The notes beneath the pieces are model-generated. The model saw only the letters and a list, made by a program, of their open reading frames with translations, had not been told where the DNA came from and did not search any database. A program made the position numbers and the translations under genes. A stretch of 53,037 nt of DNA, from NCBI GenBank assembly GCA_016784735.1, contig JADHUC010000026.1, positions 1-53,037 on the forward strand, given 5' to 3'. Source of the stretch: Pirellulaceae bacterium. GTDB lineage: Bacteria > Planctomycetota > Planctomycetia > Pirellulales > Pirellulaceae. Positions 9,901 to 17,478 of this stretch are shown here, one piece after another (position 1 is the stretch's first letter; every line of letters begins with the position of its first letter).

Positions 9901-10697
9901 CCAAAGTGGCCGGGATCCCGGTCGGTGCTTCGCGGTTGCCGGTCGACTGGGCGTACTCGCCAGCGACCGGCCAGGGGCGTGTCAGGATGCGGGAAACTGT
10001 GCTGCAGGTCGCGGGGGGACGCGTTACCGCGAGGAGTACTTTCGACTGGGGGCAGACCGTCAACGTCAGCGCTACGGCGCGACTGGCCGCCTTGAACGTC
10101 AAATCATTGTTGCAGGCTGCGCCGCATGTCACGAGCGTGCAAAGCGGTCGCCTGAATGGAAGACTGCAACTGAAAGGCAGAAACGTTCGTTCGCCGAACA
10201 GCTTGGTGGGCACGTTCAGCGGGACTCTGGAAAACGCCCAGACGCTGCAACTGCCGGCATTGAGAAACATAAGTCGGTTCCTCGGCGTTGGGCAAATCGG
10301 AGCGGCCAAGTTTGATTCCAGCGAATTGGAACTGCGTCTGGCGAAGGGCTTCGTACACATTGATCGCATGGCTATTGCGAACAGTGCGATTCAACTGCTG
10401 ATCGACGGTCGGCTGAGTCTGACCGGTCGGCTGGATTTGAACGTCGTCGCGCATGCCGGACAATTCGATTCCCAGCCCGAGTTGCGACGACTGGTTCGTG
10501 CTTCAGTTCTGCTAGCACCGCCCGTGCCGGTGGCCCTGCTGGTCGAAGCCAACGATTTTCTATCGGACCGACTCGTTTTCTTGCACATAGGAGGTACCCT
10601 CCGCAGCCCTTCCACGCGACTTCGCACGGCCCCGCTCCTGCAGCAGGAAGCCATGCAGTTCTTCCTCCGCAAAGCGACCAATGCCGCGATCCGGTAG
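6912..10697 (+). CDS. Very large AsmA-like / intermembrane lipid-transport-type protein
   Basis: This protein of about 1261 aa has a basic N-terminus (MRRKRRWSR) and one TM helix at about 9-26. More than 1200 residues of repetitive beta-rich sequence follow, with recurring phrases of the type 'GxLxLxG', 'VSVDGKASVDASLEI' and 'GRLSLTGRLDLNV'. The last 200 residues match the AsmA-like C-terminal region (GRLNGRLQLKGRN, LPALRNISRFLG, FVHIDRMAI). AsmA/TamB/YhdP relatives are anchored in the inner membrane and span the periplasm as hydrophobic grooves that move phospholipids; that role is inferred here. The frame is open from 6627 within pgl; I chose the ATG at 6912 because it directly precedes the basic/TM start and has GGCGGAG upstream. 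Confidence 0.8.
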   Translation: MRRKRRWSRILLGMALLAALVVALGWRWVGRYVRDNAKQQLAALNGAPVEIESADLGLGGLDLRGVRFLEAGSDGPKWMSIEHARFEVPIWKILSEDLLARKIVVDDANIRLRFDRNGNLLNRFARLDSVQAPRLHLDARRLRVEVVQDGRPPLVADSVDLEIRGLGDRLRADGTVGQLLDAQWNFESEIDGRNLNTEVRLATSQLPFDTKELDRLPFVPAESLDNVHAQGVTSASVVVRYGAAGPFQYQIDLEPKSTVLEIPAMALHFRQAQGKLQFKDGVLSARQLASEFAGGRVTAEGTLDLRRRPCVGRVSLAASNVSVSRLPDGWAASEEVEGVFSGKAELQVAIGERDVAANGRGDGTIDQAAIFGLPTSPIQATLDLTRLSHDFSNASTAAEGTLRLGVEMDEVAVRDVWSRLKVTPESLAVSVDGKASVDASLEIPLASFSDTASYRGSAVVSFDELLLGGERLTNVQASAKYEDGRADVESFAGHFGTKGRISGNGSARLAPRGPITGQVALEQTSLKLLNKLLSKGVGDAEGDVSGEFTLTGSADRWKELDAWEVSGDVRTEKLAVFGHAVTDVVSQVSSKEGVVSFAEVKATWNGASVGGQATIDVQAPHSFVADFAISETRVSKMASSFDSVRPPAGLDAQVAFSGTFSGRLTPLSWSATGTGHLRDAKFDQFAVPETDFAWRMNPDEVAITAGDIAMYAGKIAVQANLPLDREEASRATVTLRGIDVALAAKQFGALPIELTGKADGELTLTDFHDAAKLAARANLKGASTRIQTVAVDQLAAELGIQTNVADYRLTGNVLGGQFEFSGKTSVDEVNVENLKVPGKLTLRDVRLSQLAEHLSQSTHSGLAPLSGLLTAELDVTSGGPKFQPEGQGWIKLHQLQWDRKELAPDTTAVVLLSPTSLQIRDLGIQLGEGSIRGEWTTFFDAQHPGSFRLTATRINAKRLLAPWPDIARRFEGIVDARVVGEPGANWVGTAQIAVTRAKVAGIPVGASRLPVDWAYSPATGQGRVRMRETVLQVAGGRVTARSTFDWGQTVNVSATARLAALNVKSLLQAAPHVTSVQSGRLNGRLQLKGRNVRSPNSLVGTFSGTLENAQTLQLPALRNISRFLGVGQIGAAKFDSSELELRLAKGFVHIDRMAIANSAIQLLIDGRLSLTGRLDLNVVAHAGQFDSQPELRRLVRASVLLAPPVPVALLVEANDFLSDRLVFLHIGGTLRSPSTRLRTAPLLQQEAMQFFLRKATNAAIR

Positions 10698-10730
10698 ATT
10701 AACGATTCGCGTCTACCTTGAGGTCTTACG

Positions 10731-10788
10731 GTAACCCGAAGCGTAAGCGAGGAATCCGACGCCTTCCCTCGATGACGCTTCGGGTTAC
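10731..10788. repeat. Imperfect palindromic interspersed repeat
   Basis: The arms GTAACCCGAAGCGT and ACGCTTCGGGTTAC face each other around a short loop, giving a stable hairpin. The core AACCCGAAGC/GCTTCGGGTT is shared with the larger palindromes at 25837 and 48736, so these look like members of one dispersed family. The 262-bp gap between the AsmA-like and export genes holds nothing else recognisable. Confidence 0.75.
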
Positions 10789-10959
10789 GACAAATGCCGT
10801 TCTCAACGTCAAACAACCTGCCTCCCGCTTGGTGCTAGCAGTGAAGGCGGCCGGCGCGGCTCAAAGTTCCCTTGACAACCTGCGTTGTTCTGGGGATAAA
10901 CCGTCGCTCTTCTCTTCCCCATCCGTATCTCGTCAATTGGCCGCACTCGAGCCGAGGTC

Positions 10960-11919
10960 ATGTCGTCGCAATCGCGGGTATTCAAATCGACGCATCTGGG
11001 CCGCTGCGCCGTGGCAGCGTCTGCGGTCGTTCTGTTGGCTTGCGGCGGCGGCTGCACGGCCTTGTCGTCTCTGGGGCTGCCGGGGGCCAGCGGTCCGCAT
11101 CGCCTGACGAAGACGGCCGATGACATGCGCGAAGTGGCGGGGCTGCCGGACGAATTGCCCCGTGAACTGACCAAAGGCGTGTTGGCCGAATATGTCATCG
11201 AGCCGGGTGACGTGCTGATTGCCGAAGCGGCCAACTTCAATTCGCCGATACGTTTCGCAAACGGCGACCAAACGGTGAAACCCGATGGGACGATGACCTT
11301 GGGCAAATACGGACGAGTGGTTGCTGCCGGTAAGACTGTGCCGGAACTGCAGGCGGAAGTTCAATCGCTGGTGGAAAGCCAGACCGAAGAAGCTCCGGGC
11401 CCGATCATCGTTCGGCTGTTGGGCTGGGAAAGCAAAGTGTTTTACGTGCTGGGTGAAGTCAACTCGCCCGGCGCGTATCCTTACAGCGGCCGCGAAACGG
11501 TGCTTGACGCCATCATCGCGGCGGGCGATCTGACAGACCGCGCCAACCGTCACAACATCATCCTCAGTCGTCCGAGCGCACCGGATGACTGCCGCACGGT
11601 GCTGCCGATCTGCTACAACCAGATCGTCCAGTTGGGCGACAGTTCATCAAACTACCAGATCCTGCCGGGCGACCGAGTCTTTGTGGCCAGCATGACCTTC
11701 TGGGACGACATCCGGCAGTCGTTCTGCCCACGGCGGTTCGAGAATTGCCCCGGTTGTGCCCCGCAGCAAGTGCCGTGTTACATGACGCTTAGCGGCACGG
11801 ACGGCCCGACCTGCTCGCGAATCGGCCCTTGCGAACCGAGGATTTCGCGACCCCAGCGCACCGGTCCGAATCACTCGGAAAGAATGACGCGAGATTCGCG
11901 GACGAAAGAACGCCGTTGA
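10960..11919 (+). CDS. Polysaccharide export lipoprotein (Wza/SLBB type)
   Basis: This 319-aa protein has an N-terminal signal sequence with a lipobox-like stretch (VVLLAC, Cys 28, or the following GGGC), suggesting a lipid anchor. A polysaccharide-export domain begins near residue 78 (YVIEPGDVLIAEA), runs through VKPDGTMTLGKYGRV, and is followed by an SLBB-like unit (YVLGEVNSPGAYPY near 167-180, then LDAIIAAGDLT). Such proteins form the outer-membrane or periplasmic gate for capsule or exopolysaccharide. No polymerase or tyrosine kinase partner lies nearby. The last 60 residues are unusual, with seven Cys in short CxxC/CxxxxC spacing. GAGG lies just before the ATG. Confidence 0.85.
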   Translation: MSSQSRVFKSTHLGRCAVAASAVVLLACGGGCTALSSLGLPGASGPHRLTKTADDMREVAGLPDELPRELTKGVLAEYVIEPGDVLIAEAANFNSPIRFANGDQTVKPDGTMTLGKYGRVVAAGKTVPELQAEVQSLVESQTEEAPGPIIVRLLGWESKVFYVLGEVNSPGAYPYSGRETVLDAIIAAGDLTDRANRHNIILSRPSAPDDCRTVLPICYNQIVQLGDSSSNYQILPGDRVFVASMTFWDDIRQSFCPRRFENCPGCAPQQVPCYMTLSGTDGPTCSRIGPCEPRISRPQRTGPNHSERMTRDSRTKERR

Positions 11920-12039
11920 CACACTCGTTCGGACGACTTGACCGTGGCGTTCGTGAGCGATATCAACCGACGATAGTGACAGGGCATTCCCTATTTGCGC
12001 AGCATCCATTGTGACCACGCCCTGACACAGAAGAACCGC

Positions 12040-13401
12040 TCAGAACCTCGGTCGCTTCTTGCAGCGACTCAGCACGACCCAACCGCCGATCCCTGCGATC
12101 AACGACGCCGTCAAAATGCCCACCTTGGCGACCGATAAGAGAGCCGAATCTCCAAACGCTAGATTGGCGACGAACAACGACATCGTGAAGCCGATCCCGC
12201 CCAGCCACCCAATGCCGTAAACGTGCAACCAAGTTAAGCCACTGGGCAGCTCTGCGAATCCAGCCTTCACGGCCAGCCAGGAAAACAGCGTGATGCCCAC
12301 TTGTTTTCCGATGACCAACCCGGCAATTATACCAAACGCGACGGCGTTCGTGAGTGATCCCGCCGCACCGCCATCAATTGTCACGCCAGCGTTGGCCAGC
12401 GCGAACACTGGCATGATGAAGAAGGTTACCCATGGATACAGCTTGTGCTCCAATCGTTGAAGCGGTGTCTCGGCGTGCGTGCAAGCCGTCTCCAGGGCCT
12501 CCAACGCGCCTCGCTGTTCTTTGCTGGTAAGTACACTTTGGCCGGAGGCGCCCGCTCGCCGGAACCCTACCAGATAAGCAGTGCTTCGATCCAAGAACTC
12601 GGCGGCATTGATCCGCACACGGGCTGGAATCGTGAACGCGGCAAGCACTCCGGCAATTGTTGGGTGCACGCCGGACTTGAGGAAGGCAAGCCACAAACCT
12701 GCTCCCAGAATCGCGTAGACTAGACTTGTACGAACGCCGATGCGATTGGCAACGATCATCGCGACCAAGAAACCGGCCCCGATCGCGAGGCTCAGCACCG
12801 AAATCTCGTCTGTGTAGAATACGGCGATGACCACCGCGGCCCCAATATCGTCGACGATTGCCAGTGCCGTCAGAAACACTTTCGCGGACACGGGAACCCG
12901 GCTTCCCAGCAGCGTGAGGATTCCCAGAGAAAAGGCAATGTCCGTGGCCATCGGCACGCCCCAACCACGAGTGCCTTCCGAGCCGAAGTTCAGCACTGCA
13001 TAGATTGTCGCCGGAACGACCATGCCGCCCACGGCCGCGGCAATCGGCAACGCCGCCTGCCGTCGTGAAGCCAACTCACCGACCAGAATCTCTCGCTTGA
13101 TCTCCAGTCCCACCACAAAGAAGAACACCGCCATCAGCGCGTCGTTGATCCAGATGAGCAACGGCTTCGACAGCGTGAAACCGCCGGCGCCGACCGTCAA
13201 CTTCGTTTGCCAAACGGCCGTATAGCTATCTCCCCACGGCGAGTTGGCCCACACCAGTGCGACGACCGTGCAAACAAGAAGAATGATTCCGCCCGTTGCC
13301 TGTGCTTTCAGGAACTTCTGAAACGGAACGAGGATCTTCTCGATCGGTTCCTGGTGCGTAGGCACCGGTTCGACGCGGTTTTCCATCTTCCGCCTCATCA
13401 A
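12040..13401 (-). CDS. nhaA: Na+/H+ antiporter NhaA
   Basis: This inner-membrane antiporter exports Na+ (or Li+) in exchange for protons. The 453-aa protein has the family landmarks: ANSPWGDSY after TM1, VFFFVVGLEIKRE, GGMVVPA, WGVPMATDIAFSLG, and the essential paired aspartates in ALAIVDDIGA. It is about 60 residues longer than the E. coli protein, mainly through a hydrophilic cytoplasmic loop (SGQSVLTSKEQRGALEALE), which is common in longer NhaA variants. The N-terminus has several candidate ATGs (13401, 13398, 13386); the choice is uncertain. Regulation is not visible. Confidence 0.95.
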   Translation of the reverse strand: MMRRKMENRVEPVPTHQEPIEKILVPFQKFLKAQATGGIILLVCTVVALVWANSPWGDSYTAVWQTKLTVGAGGFTLSKPLLIWINDALMAVFFFVVGLEIKREILVGELASRRQAALPIAAAVGGMVVPATIYAVLNFGSEGTRGWGVPMATDIAFSLGILTLLGSRVPVSAKVFLTALAIVDDIGAAVVIAVFYTDEISVLSLAIGAGFLVAMIVANRIGVRTSLVYAILGAGLWLAFLKSGVHPTIAGVLAAFTIPARVRINAAEFLDRSTAYLVGFRRAGASGQSVLTSKEQRGALEALETACTHAETPLQRLEHKLYPWVTFFIMPVFALANAGVTIDGGAAGSLTNAVAFGIIAGLVIGKQVGITLFSWLAVKAGFAELPSGLTWLHVYGIGWLGGIGFTMSLFVANLAFGDSALLSVAKVGILTASLIAGIGGWVVLSRCKKRPRF

Positions 13402-13488
13402 CTCGCATCAAACAAATTTCTGACGATACCGCGGGCGCCAATACATCTGCTCATAAGTATAGGTGATAACGTGGAGGCGTACTCTGCG

Positions 13489-14526
13489 TTACAGGTTGTC
13501 CACGATCTGGCGTTTCGGGATCAGCCGGGTCCCACGTTTCCGGTCGACGCCGCAGGCGGCCAGCCAACGACGCCGCAGTTCATCGTTCAGATCCTCAGCG
13601 ATTTTGGAGCCGTTGGCAATATCCGCGATCTTGCCGCCGGCGCGATGGTCGTGACCGCCTGCACCGCCAAGACCGTTGAGCGTGGCGCGCAGCAGTTGGG
13701 CCGCATTATCGGAATCGGTCTCGGTTCGCGCCGAGAAGAACAGATCCGTGCCCACGACCGCCGCGCACAACACTCGCCGGATGCCTCGACAACGGATCAG
13801 GAGGTCAGCGACTTCGCCGACAATCTCGGCCCCGTAGGCTCGCGGCAAAAAGCATAAGGCCACGTCGTCGTAGACGAAAGCGTTTTGTATCGCCAGTGCA
13901 AGATCGCCGAAGTACTCGCGAGAAAGCGGGGCAGTCTCGATCTCCGCCAGCAGTGCGGGCTCGGCGCGTTCGGTAAGCCAGGTTAGGATCGCACGGTCCA
14001 GACGTGAGTGACGCGTTTCGCACCCGCGGGTTTCTGTGCGAAGTGCGTAGACCATCGCTGTGGCGAGCTTGGCACCGGGCTCTACGTTCTGCTCGCGCAG
14101 ATAGCTCGCGGCAATGGTTGCCGAAGCGGCGACGTTTGGGCGGACGTCACGAAAAGCGAGCCGCAGAGCACGTTGGTTGCTTATGTGATGGTCAATGACG
14201 GCAACGGGCAAGATGTTCTTGCGTATCAGCAAATGATTGGTCGACTCCGAGCCGCAATCGACGAGAATCGTCGCCGTTCCATCGGGAACGTCAGCGTCAT
14301 CCACTAACTCGATCGGCGGCTGCAGCAGATCGAGCATGTGGCGATTTTCCGCGCGGACGATAGCGCCGCCGCCAATCACGCGAGCGGGCTTGTTCAGTAT
14401 CTCTCGAACGAGAACGCGTATCCCCCATCCTGTGGCAATGGCGTCAGGATCGGGATTGTCGTGCATGACGACGAAAAACCGGTCGAAATCATCCAATGTC
14501 GTCAGCAAACGGTCCGATTTTGCCAT
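13489..14526 (-). CDS. DHH/DHHA1-family phosphodiesterase
   Basis: This 345-aa stand-alone DHH phosphoesterase shows HDNPDPDA at 22-29 (motif I), VDCGS at 89-93 (motif II), IDHHIS around 111-116 (the DHH motif), and a DHHA1 glycine/histidine motif GGHDHRAGG near 290. Family members use two Mn2+ ions to cleave short nucleotides: nanoRNA, pAp, or cyclic di-AMP/pApA (NrnA, DhhP, GdpP types). It is divergent from, and only 160 bp away from, the diadenylate cyclase gene. That makes cyclic di-AMP or pApA hydrolysis the most attractive role, but this is inference from context. No TM or GGDEF part is present. Confidence 0.88.
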   Translation of the reverse strand: MAKSDRLLTTLDDFDRFFVVMHDNPDPDAIATGWGIRVLVREILNKPARVIGGGAIVRAENRHMLDLLQPPIELVDDADVPDGTATILVDCGSESTNHLLIRKNILPVAVIDHHISNQRALRLAFRDVRPNVAASATIAASYLREQNVEPGAKLATAMVYALRTETRGCETRHSRLDRAILTWLTERAEPALLAEIETAPLSREYFGDLALAIQNAFVYDDVALCFLPRAYGAEIVGEVADLLIRCRGIRRVLCAAVVGTDLFFSARTETDSDNAAQLLRATLNGLGGAGGHDHRAGGKIADIANGSKIAEDLNDELRRRWLAACGVDRKRGTRLIPKRQIVDNL

Positions 14527-14686
14527 TCCAAACGTGTTCGTCAGAGATATGAACTGCTGTCACTTGCATAAGAGTCAAAGGGGCGACAGCGATTGGACGT
14601 TTCTCAGATGCCATGGTACAGGTTTTCATCAGTATGGTAAAGTTAGTAGGGAAAGTACTTCTGGATCGACAAGGAGCGTTTTGCGG
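14527..14686. promoter_or_regulatory. Divergent intergenic region between phosphodiesterase and cyclase genes
   Basis: This 160-bp gap must hold the promoters of both divergent genes. The AAGGAG ribosome site for the cyclase is at 14671-14676. No convincing -35/-10 pair was picked out by eye. The assignment rests on gene orientation only. Confidence 0.4.
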
Positions 14687-15931
14687 ATGATCAATACAAT
14701 CCTCTCATTCCTCAGCGAATTCCGCCGGACTATTCGTATCGCGGATGGCGTGGACATCCTGCTCATGTCCGTTTTCCTGTACTCCGCGCTGGTATGGTTC
14801 AAACAAACCGCCTCACGAAGGGTGCTGGTGGGCATGTTCTTCCTGTTCGTCGTCTACCTGCTGGCTCAGGCATTCGACATGTACTTGACGTCGTTAGTGT
14901 TTCACACGGGCTTCGCGGTACTGTTGATTGTTCTTGTTGTGATTTTTCAGGAAGACCTTCGACGAATGTTCGAGCGTTTTGCGTCGTTGGGCTCCCTGAG
15001 ACGGCTCCGGCGTGTCAAAGCAACGGCGATGGATGTCGACGCACTGGTGGAAGCGGTGTTTACGTTGGCTGCGGATAAGACAGGAGCGCTGGTCGTTCTC
15101 AAGGGCAACGAACCGTTGGATCGCCATCTCAACGGAGGAGTCTTCTTGGGTGGCGAGATTAGCAAGCCACTGCTTTACAGTCTCTTCGATGCAAGTTCTC
15201 CGGGGCACGATGGAGCGGCGGTTGTCGACGGCAATCGAATCGACAAATTCAGCGCCCATTTGCCTATTTCCAAGAATCAGAAGGAAGTGGCCGGACGCGG
15301 GACACGGCACAGCGCCGCGTTGGGTCTATCGGAGTGTTCGGACGCGCTCGTCATCGTCGCTTCGGAAGAGCGCGGAGTGGTCAGCGTGGCTGAAGGAGGA
15401 AAACTGGAGGAGGCCGCCTCGGCCGCAGCCTTGATGGCACGGGTGGAGAAATACATGGAAGCCAAGTTCCCCCAGCAAACTACCGCGACTTGGAAACGCT
15501 TGCTTATGAAGCACGGTCTCCTGAAGATGCTTGCACTGACCTTGGCCATCGTGGCCTGGTTTGCCATGGCCTACAATCCGCATACGATTCAGCGGACCTT
15601 TGTCACCCACATCGAATATCGCTACCCGCCAACCCGATTGTTGCTCGACGAGCGCGCCCCAGACGAAGCCCGCATCACCTTGTCCGGATCGGAACGGAGT
15701 TTCCGTTTTCTTGATCCGGGCAGTTTGAAGATCTCCATCGACCTGACCGAGGCTCGGATTGGCCGTCAAGAGATCGCTATAACCGAAAAAAACGTACGTC
15801 TCCCAACGAACTTGACCCTGTACCGCATTGAACCGAGAGTCATCCGACTCCATCTTCACGAACCACCGGCGCCGGGTGCGAATAGTGAAATAGCACCGAA
15901 GAAGGGCGAGGCCAAGACAAACGGTCGATAG
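14687..15931 (+). CDS. Diadenylate cyclase fused to YbbR domain (CdaA-CdaR fusion)
   Basis: It is predicted to make cyclic di-AMP from two ATP at the inner membrane. The 414-aa protein has three N-terminal TM helices (about 21-39, 45-63, 69-88), as in CdaA. The DAC domain (about 105-250) has HDGAAVV (DGA at 175-177) and RGTRHSAA at 204-211. The usual RHR triplet reads R-H-S here, so S209 replaces an arginine. A fourth TM helix (about 277-296) and one YbbR-type beta domain (about 300-395) follow. In Firmicutes these parts are a separate protein, CdaR, that regulates CdaA. The start at 14687 has AAGGAG ten bases upstream; the frame is open from 14237, but that part is antisense to the phosphodiesterase gene. 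Confidence 0.9.
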   Translation: MINTILSFLSEFRRTIRIADGVDILLMSVFLYSALVWFKQTASRRVLVGMFFLFVVYLLAQAFDMYLTSLVFHTGFAVLLIVLVVIFQEDLRRMFERFASLGSLRRLRRVKATAMDVDALVEAVFTLAADKTGALVVLKGNEPLDRHLNGGVFLGGEISKPLLYSLFDASSPGHDGAAVVDGNRIDKFSAHLPISKNQKEVAGRGTRHSAALGLSECSDALVIVASEERGVVSVAEGGKLEEAASAAALMARVEKYMEAKFPQQTTATWKRLLMKHGLLKMLALTLAIVAWFAMAYNPHTIQRTFVTHIEYRYPPTRLLLDERAPDEARITLSGSERSFRFLDPGSLKISIDLTEARIGRQEIAITEKNVRLPTNLTLYRIEPRVIRLHLHEPPAPGANSEIAPKKGEAKTNGR

Positions 15932-16034
15932 TCAGGCCAATGCAGCGTCGCGAGGCTTCGTGCCGCCATTTCGAATGCAGAGCATCGGGCCACGAACCGC
16001 CCAGCCGTTTGTGCCCGCTGGCGGGTCTGCCACG

Positions 16035-17363
16035 CTAACCGGCTGGAAGCAGCCATGACGAAAACGCCATTGCGAAACCCAGAAACGATGCAAAGCCGAC
16101 GATATCTGTTACGGTGGTCAAAAAGATAGACGCCGATTGTGCTGGATCACGGCCCACAGCCTTTAGCGCGAGCGGTATGATGGCCCCGGACAGAGCGGCG
16201 GCGCCCATGTTGATGACCATTGCCAGCCCGATGACCAGCGACATGCCAACGCAGCCTTTCATTGGATCGCCCTCAACGATTCTCCAGCCAAAAACCGCGG
16301 CTGCTGTCACGATCGCCACGGATACGCCGTTTATCAACCCACCGAACAACTCTTTTAGGATCACTCGTTTCTTGACACCGGGAATGATCTCGCGCAAGGC
16401 CAATCCTCGCATTACCACCGCAAGCGACTGCGAGCCGGTATTGCCACCTTGACCGGCCACGACGGGAAGTAGTACCGCCAGTGCGGCGACTTTGGCGATG
16501 ATCCCTTCGAACAAGCCGATCACGGCTGCTGCCATAAACGCGGTGAGGAGGTTGACATACAGCCACGGGAGTCGGCTTTTGACGACCATACGGACGGGCG
16601 AGAGGGCCCGTTCGTCGGCCCCGGCACCGACGAGTTTCTGCAGGTCTTCGAACGCCTCCAACTGCCCTGCCCGAAGCGCCTGGTCGTGCTTGACAACGCC
16701 AACCAGCCTGCCGTCGAAATCGACAACCGGCAGTGCCAAGAACTTGCGATCCTGCATCATTTTGACCACTTCGCCACGGTCCATCGTGTCCGGCACGCTG
16801 ACGACATCTCGTACAACTAGCGGCTCGATCGGATCGCGGGGTGCCGCCAACAGTAGATCGCGCATGTTCAAAACACCGATCAACCTCCCGTCCCGCTGCG
16901 TGACGTACAAGTAGTGCAGTGCCTCCCTGGGTGTCTTCCGAATTCTTGATATTGCCTGCTGCACCGTGAGATCAATCGAAAACGCTGCCACACGCGGTTC
17001 CATGAACGCACCGGCCGTCTCTGCCGGATACCGTGCCAGCTCGCGCAGTGGCCGAGCGGTGCCTTCGGCCAAGCCGCCGAGGACTTCTTCTCTTTTTGCT
17101 TCGTCCAGTTGGTGCAATATCGCCGCTGCGGTCCGTGGGGACACTGCCGATGTCAGCTCCCGGATACGTTCCACATCGAGCTGTTCGACAATCCGCGCCC
17201 CAGCCTGGGGGCTGGCCCGCTCCAGCAGTGACACGGCAACGCCGACCGGAAGCCCTTTCAGCAGTCGAACCGTCTCGCCAAATTCAAGCGTCTCGAAGGC
17301 ACGGGCCGCATCTTCGGGATGAAGTTCGACGAAAATACGTAGCAAGGACTCAAGAGGTTTCAT
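16035..17363 (-). CDS. mgtE: Magnesium transporter MgtE
   Basis: This inner-membrane Mg2+ channel/transporter is gated by its cytoplasmic domains. The 442-aa protein has an N-terminal superhelical N domain (about 1-125, with ELHPEDAARAFETL) and two CBS domains (about 130-250). A plug helix leads to five TM helices starting at RLPWLYVNLLTAF. The pore region carries LLPVVAGQGGNTGSQS, and the last segment DPAQSASIFLTTVTDIVGF supplies the conserved Asp of the ion site. The TTG at 17366 is followed at once by ATG at 17363; I use the ATG, with AAAGG upstream. It is convergent with the cyclase-YbbR gene. Confidence 0.95.
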   Translation of the reverse strand: MKPLESLLRIFVELHPEDAARAFETLEFGETVRLLKGLPVGVAVSLLERASPQAGARIVEQLDVERIRELTSAVSPRTAAAILHQLDEAKREEVLGGLAEGTARPLRELARYPAETAGAFMEPRVAAFSIDLTVQQAISRIRKTPREALHYLYVTQRDGRLIGVLNMRDLLLAAPRDPIEPLVVRDVVSVPDTMDRGEVVKMMQDRKFLALPVVDFDGRLVGVVKHDQALRAGQLEAFEDLQKLVGAGADERALSPVRMVVKSRLPWLYVNLLTAFMAAAVIGLFEGIIAKVAALAVLLPVVAGQGGNTGSQSLAVVMRGLALREIIPGVKKRVILKELFGGLINGVSVAIVTAAAVFGWRIVEGDPMKGCVGMSLVIGLAMVINMGAAALSGAIIPLALKAVGRDPAQSASIFLTTVTDIVGFASFLGFAMAFSSWLLPAG

Positions 17364-17478
17364 CAATCGTGCCTTTCTGGCGAGAGATCAGTACGTGCCC
17401 AACAGCAGGCAAAGGCAAACATCTGTAGCGGCATCTGTGCCAAGTGGAAACGCGTGCCAAACACCAGGCTATTTGCGA

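Noticed and set aside
13207..13857. 216-aa open frame on the plus strand between nhaA and the DHH gene
   Set aside because: It is antisense to the ends of both genes and shows no coherent protein features.
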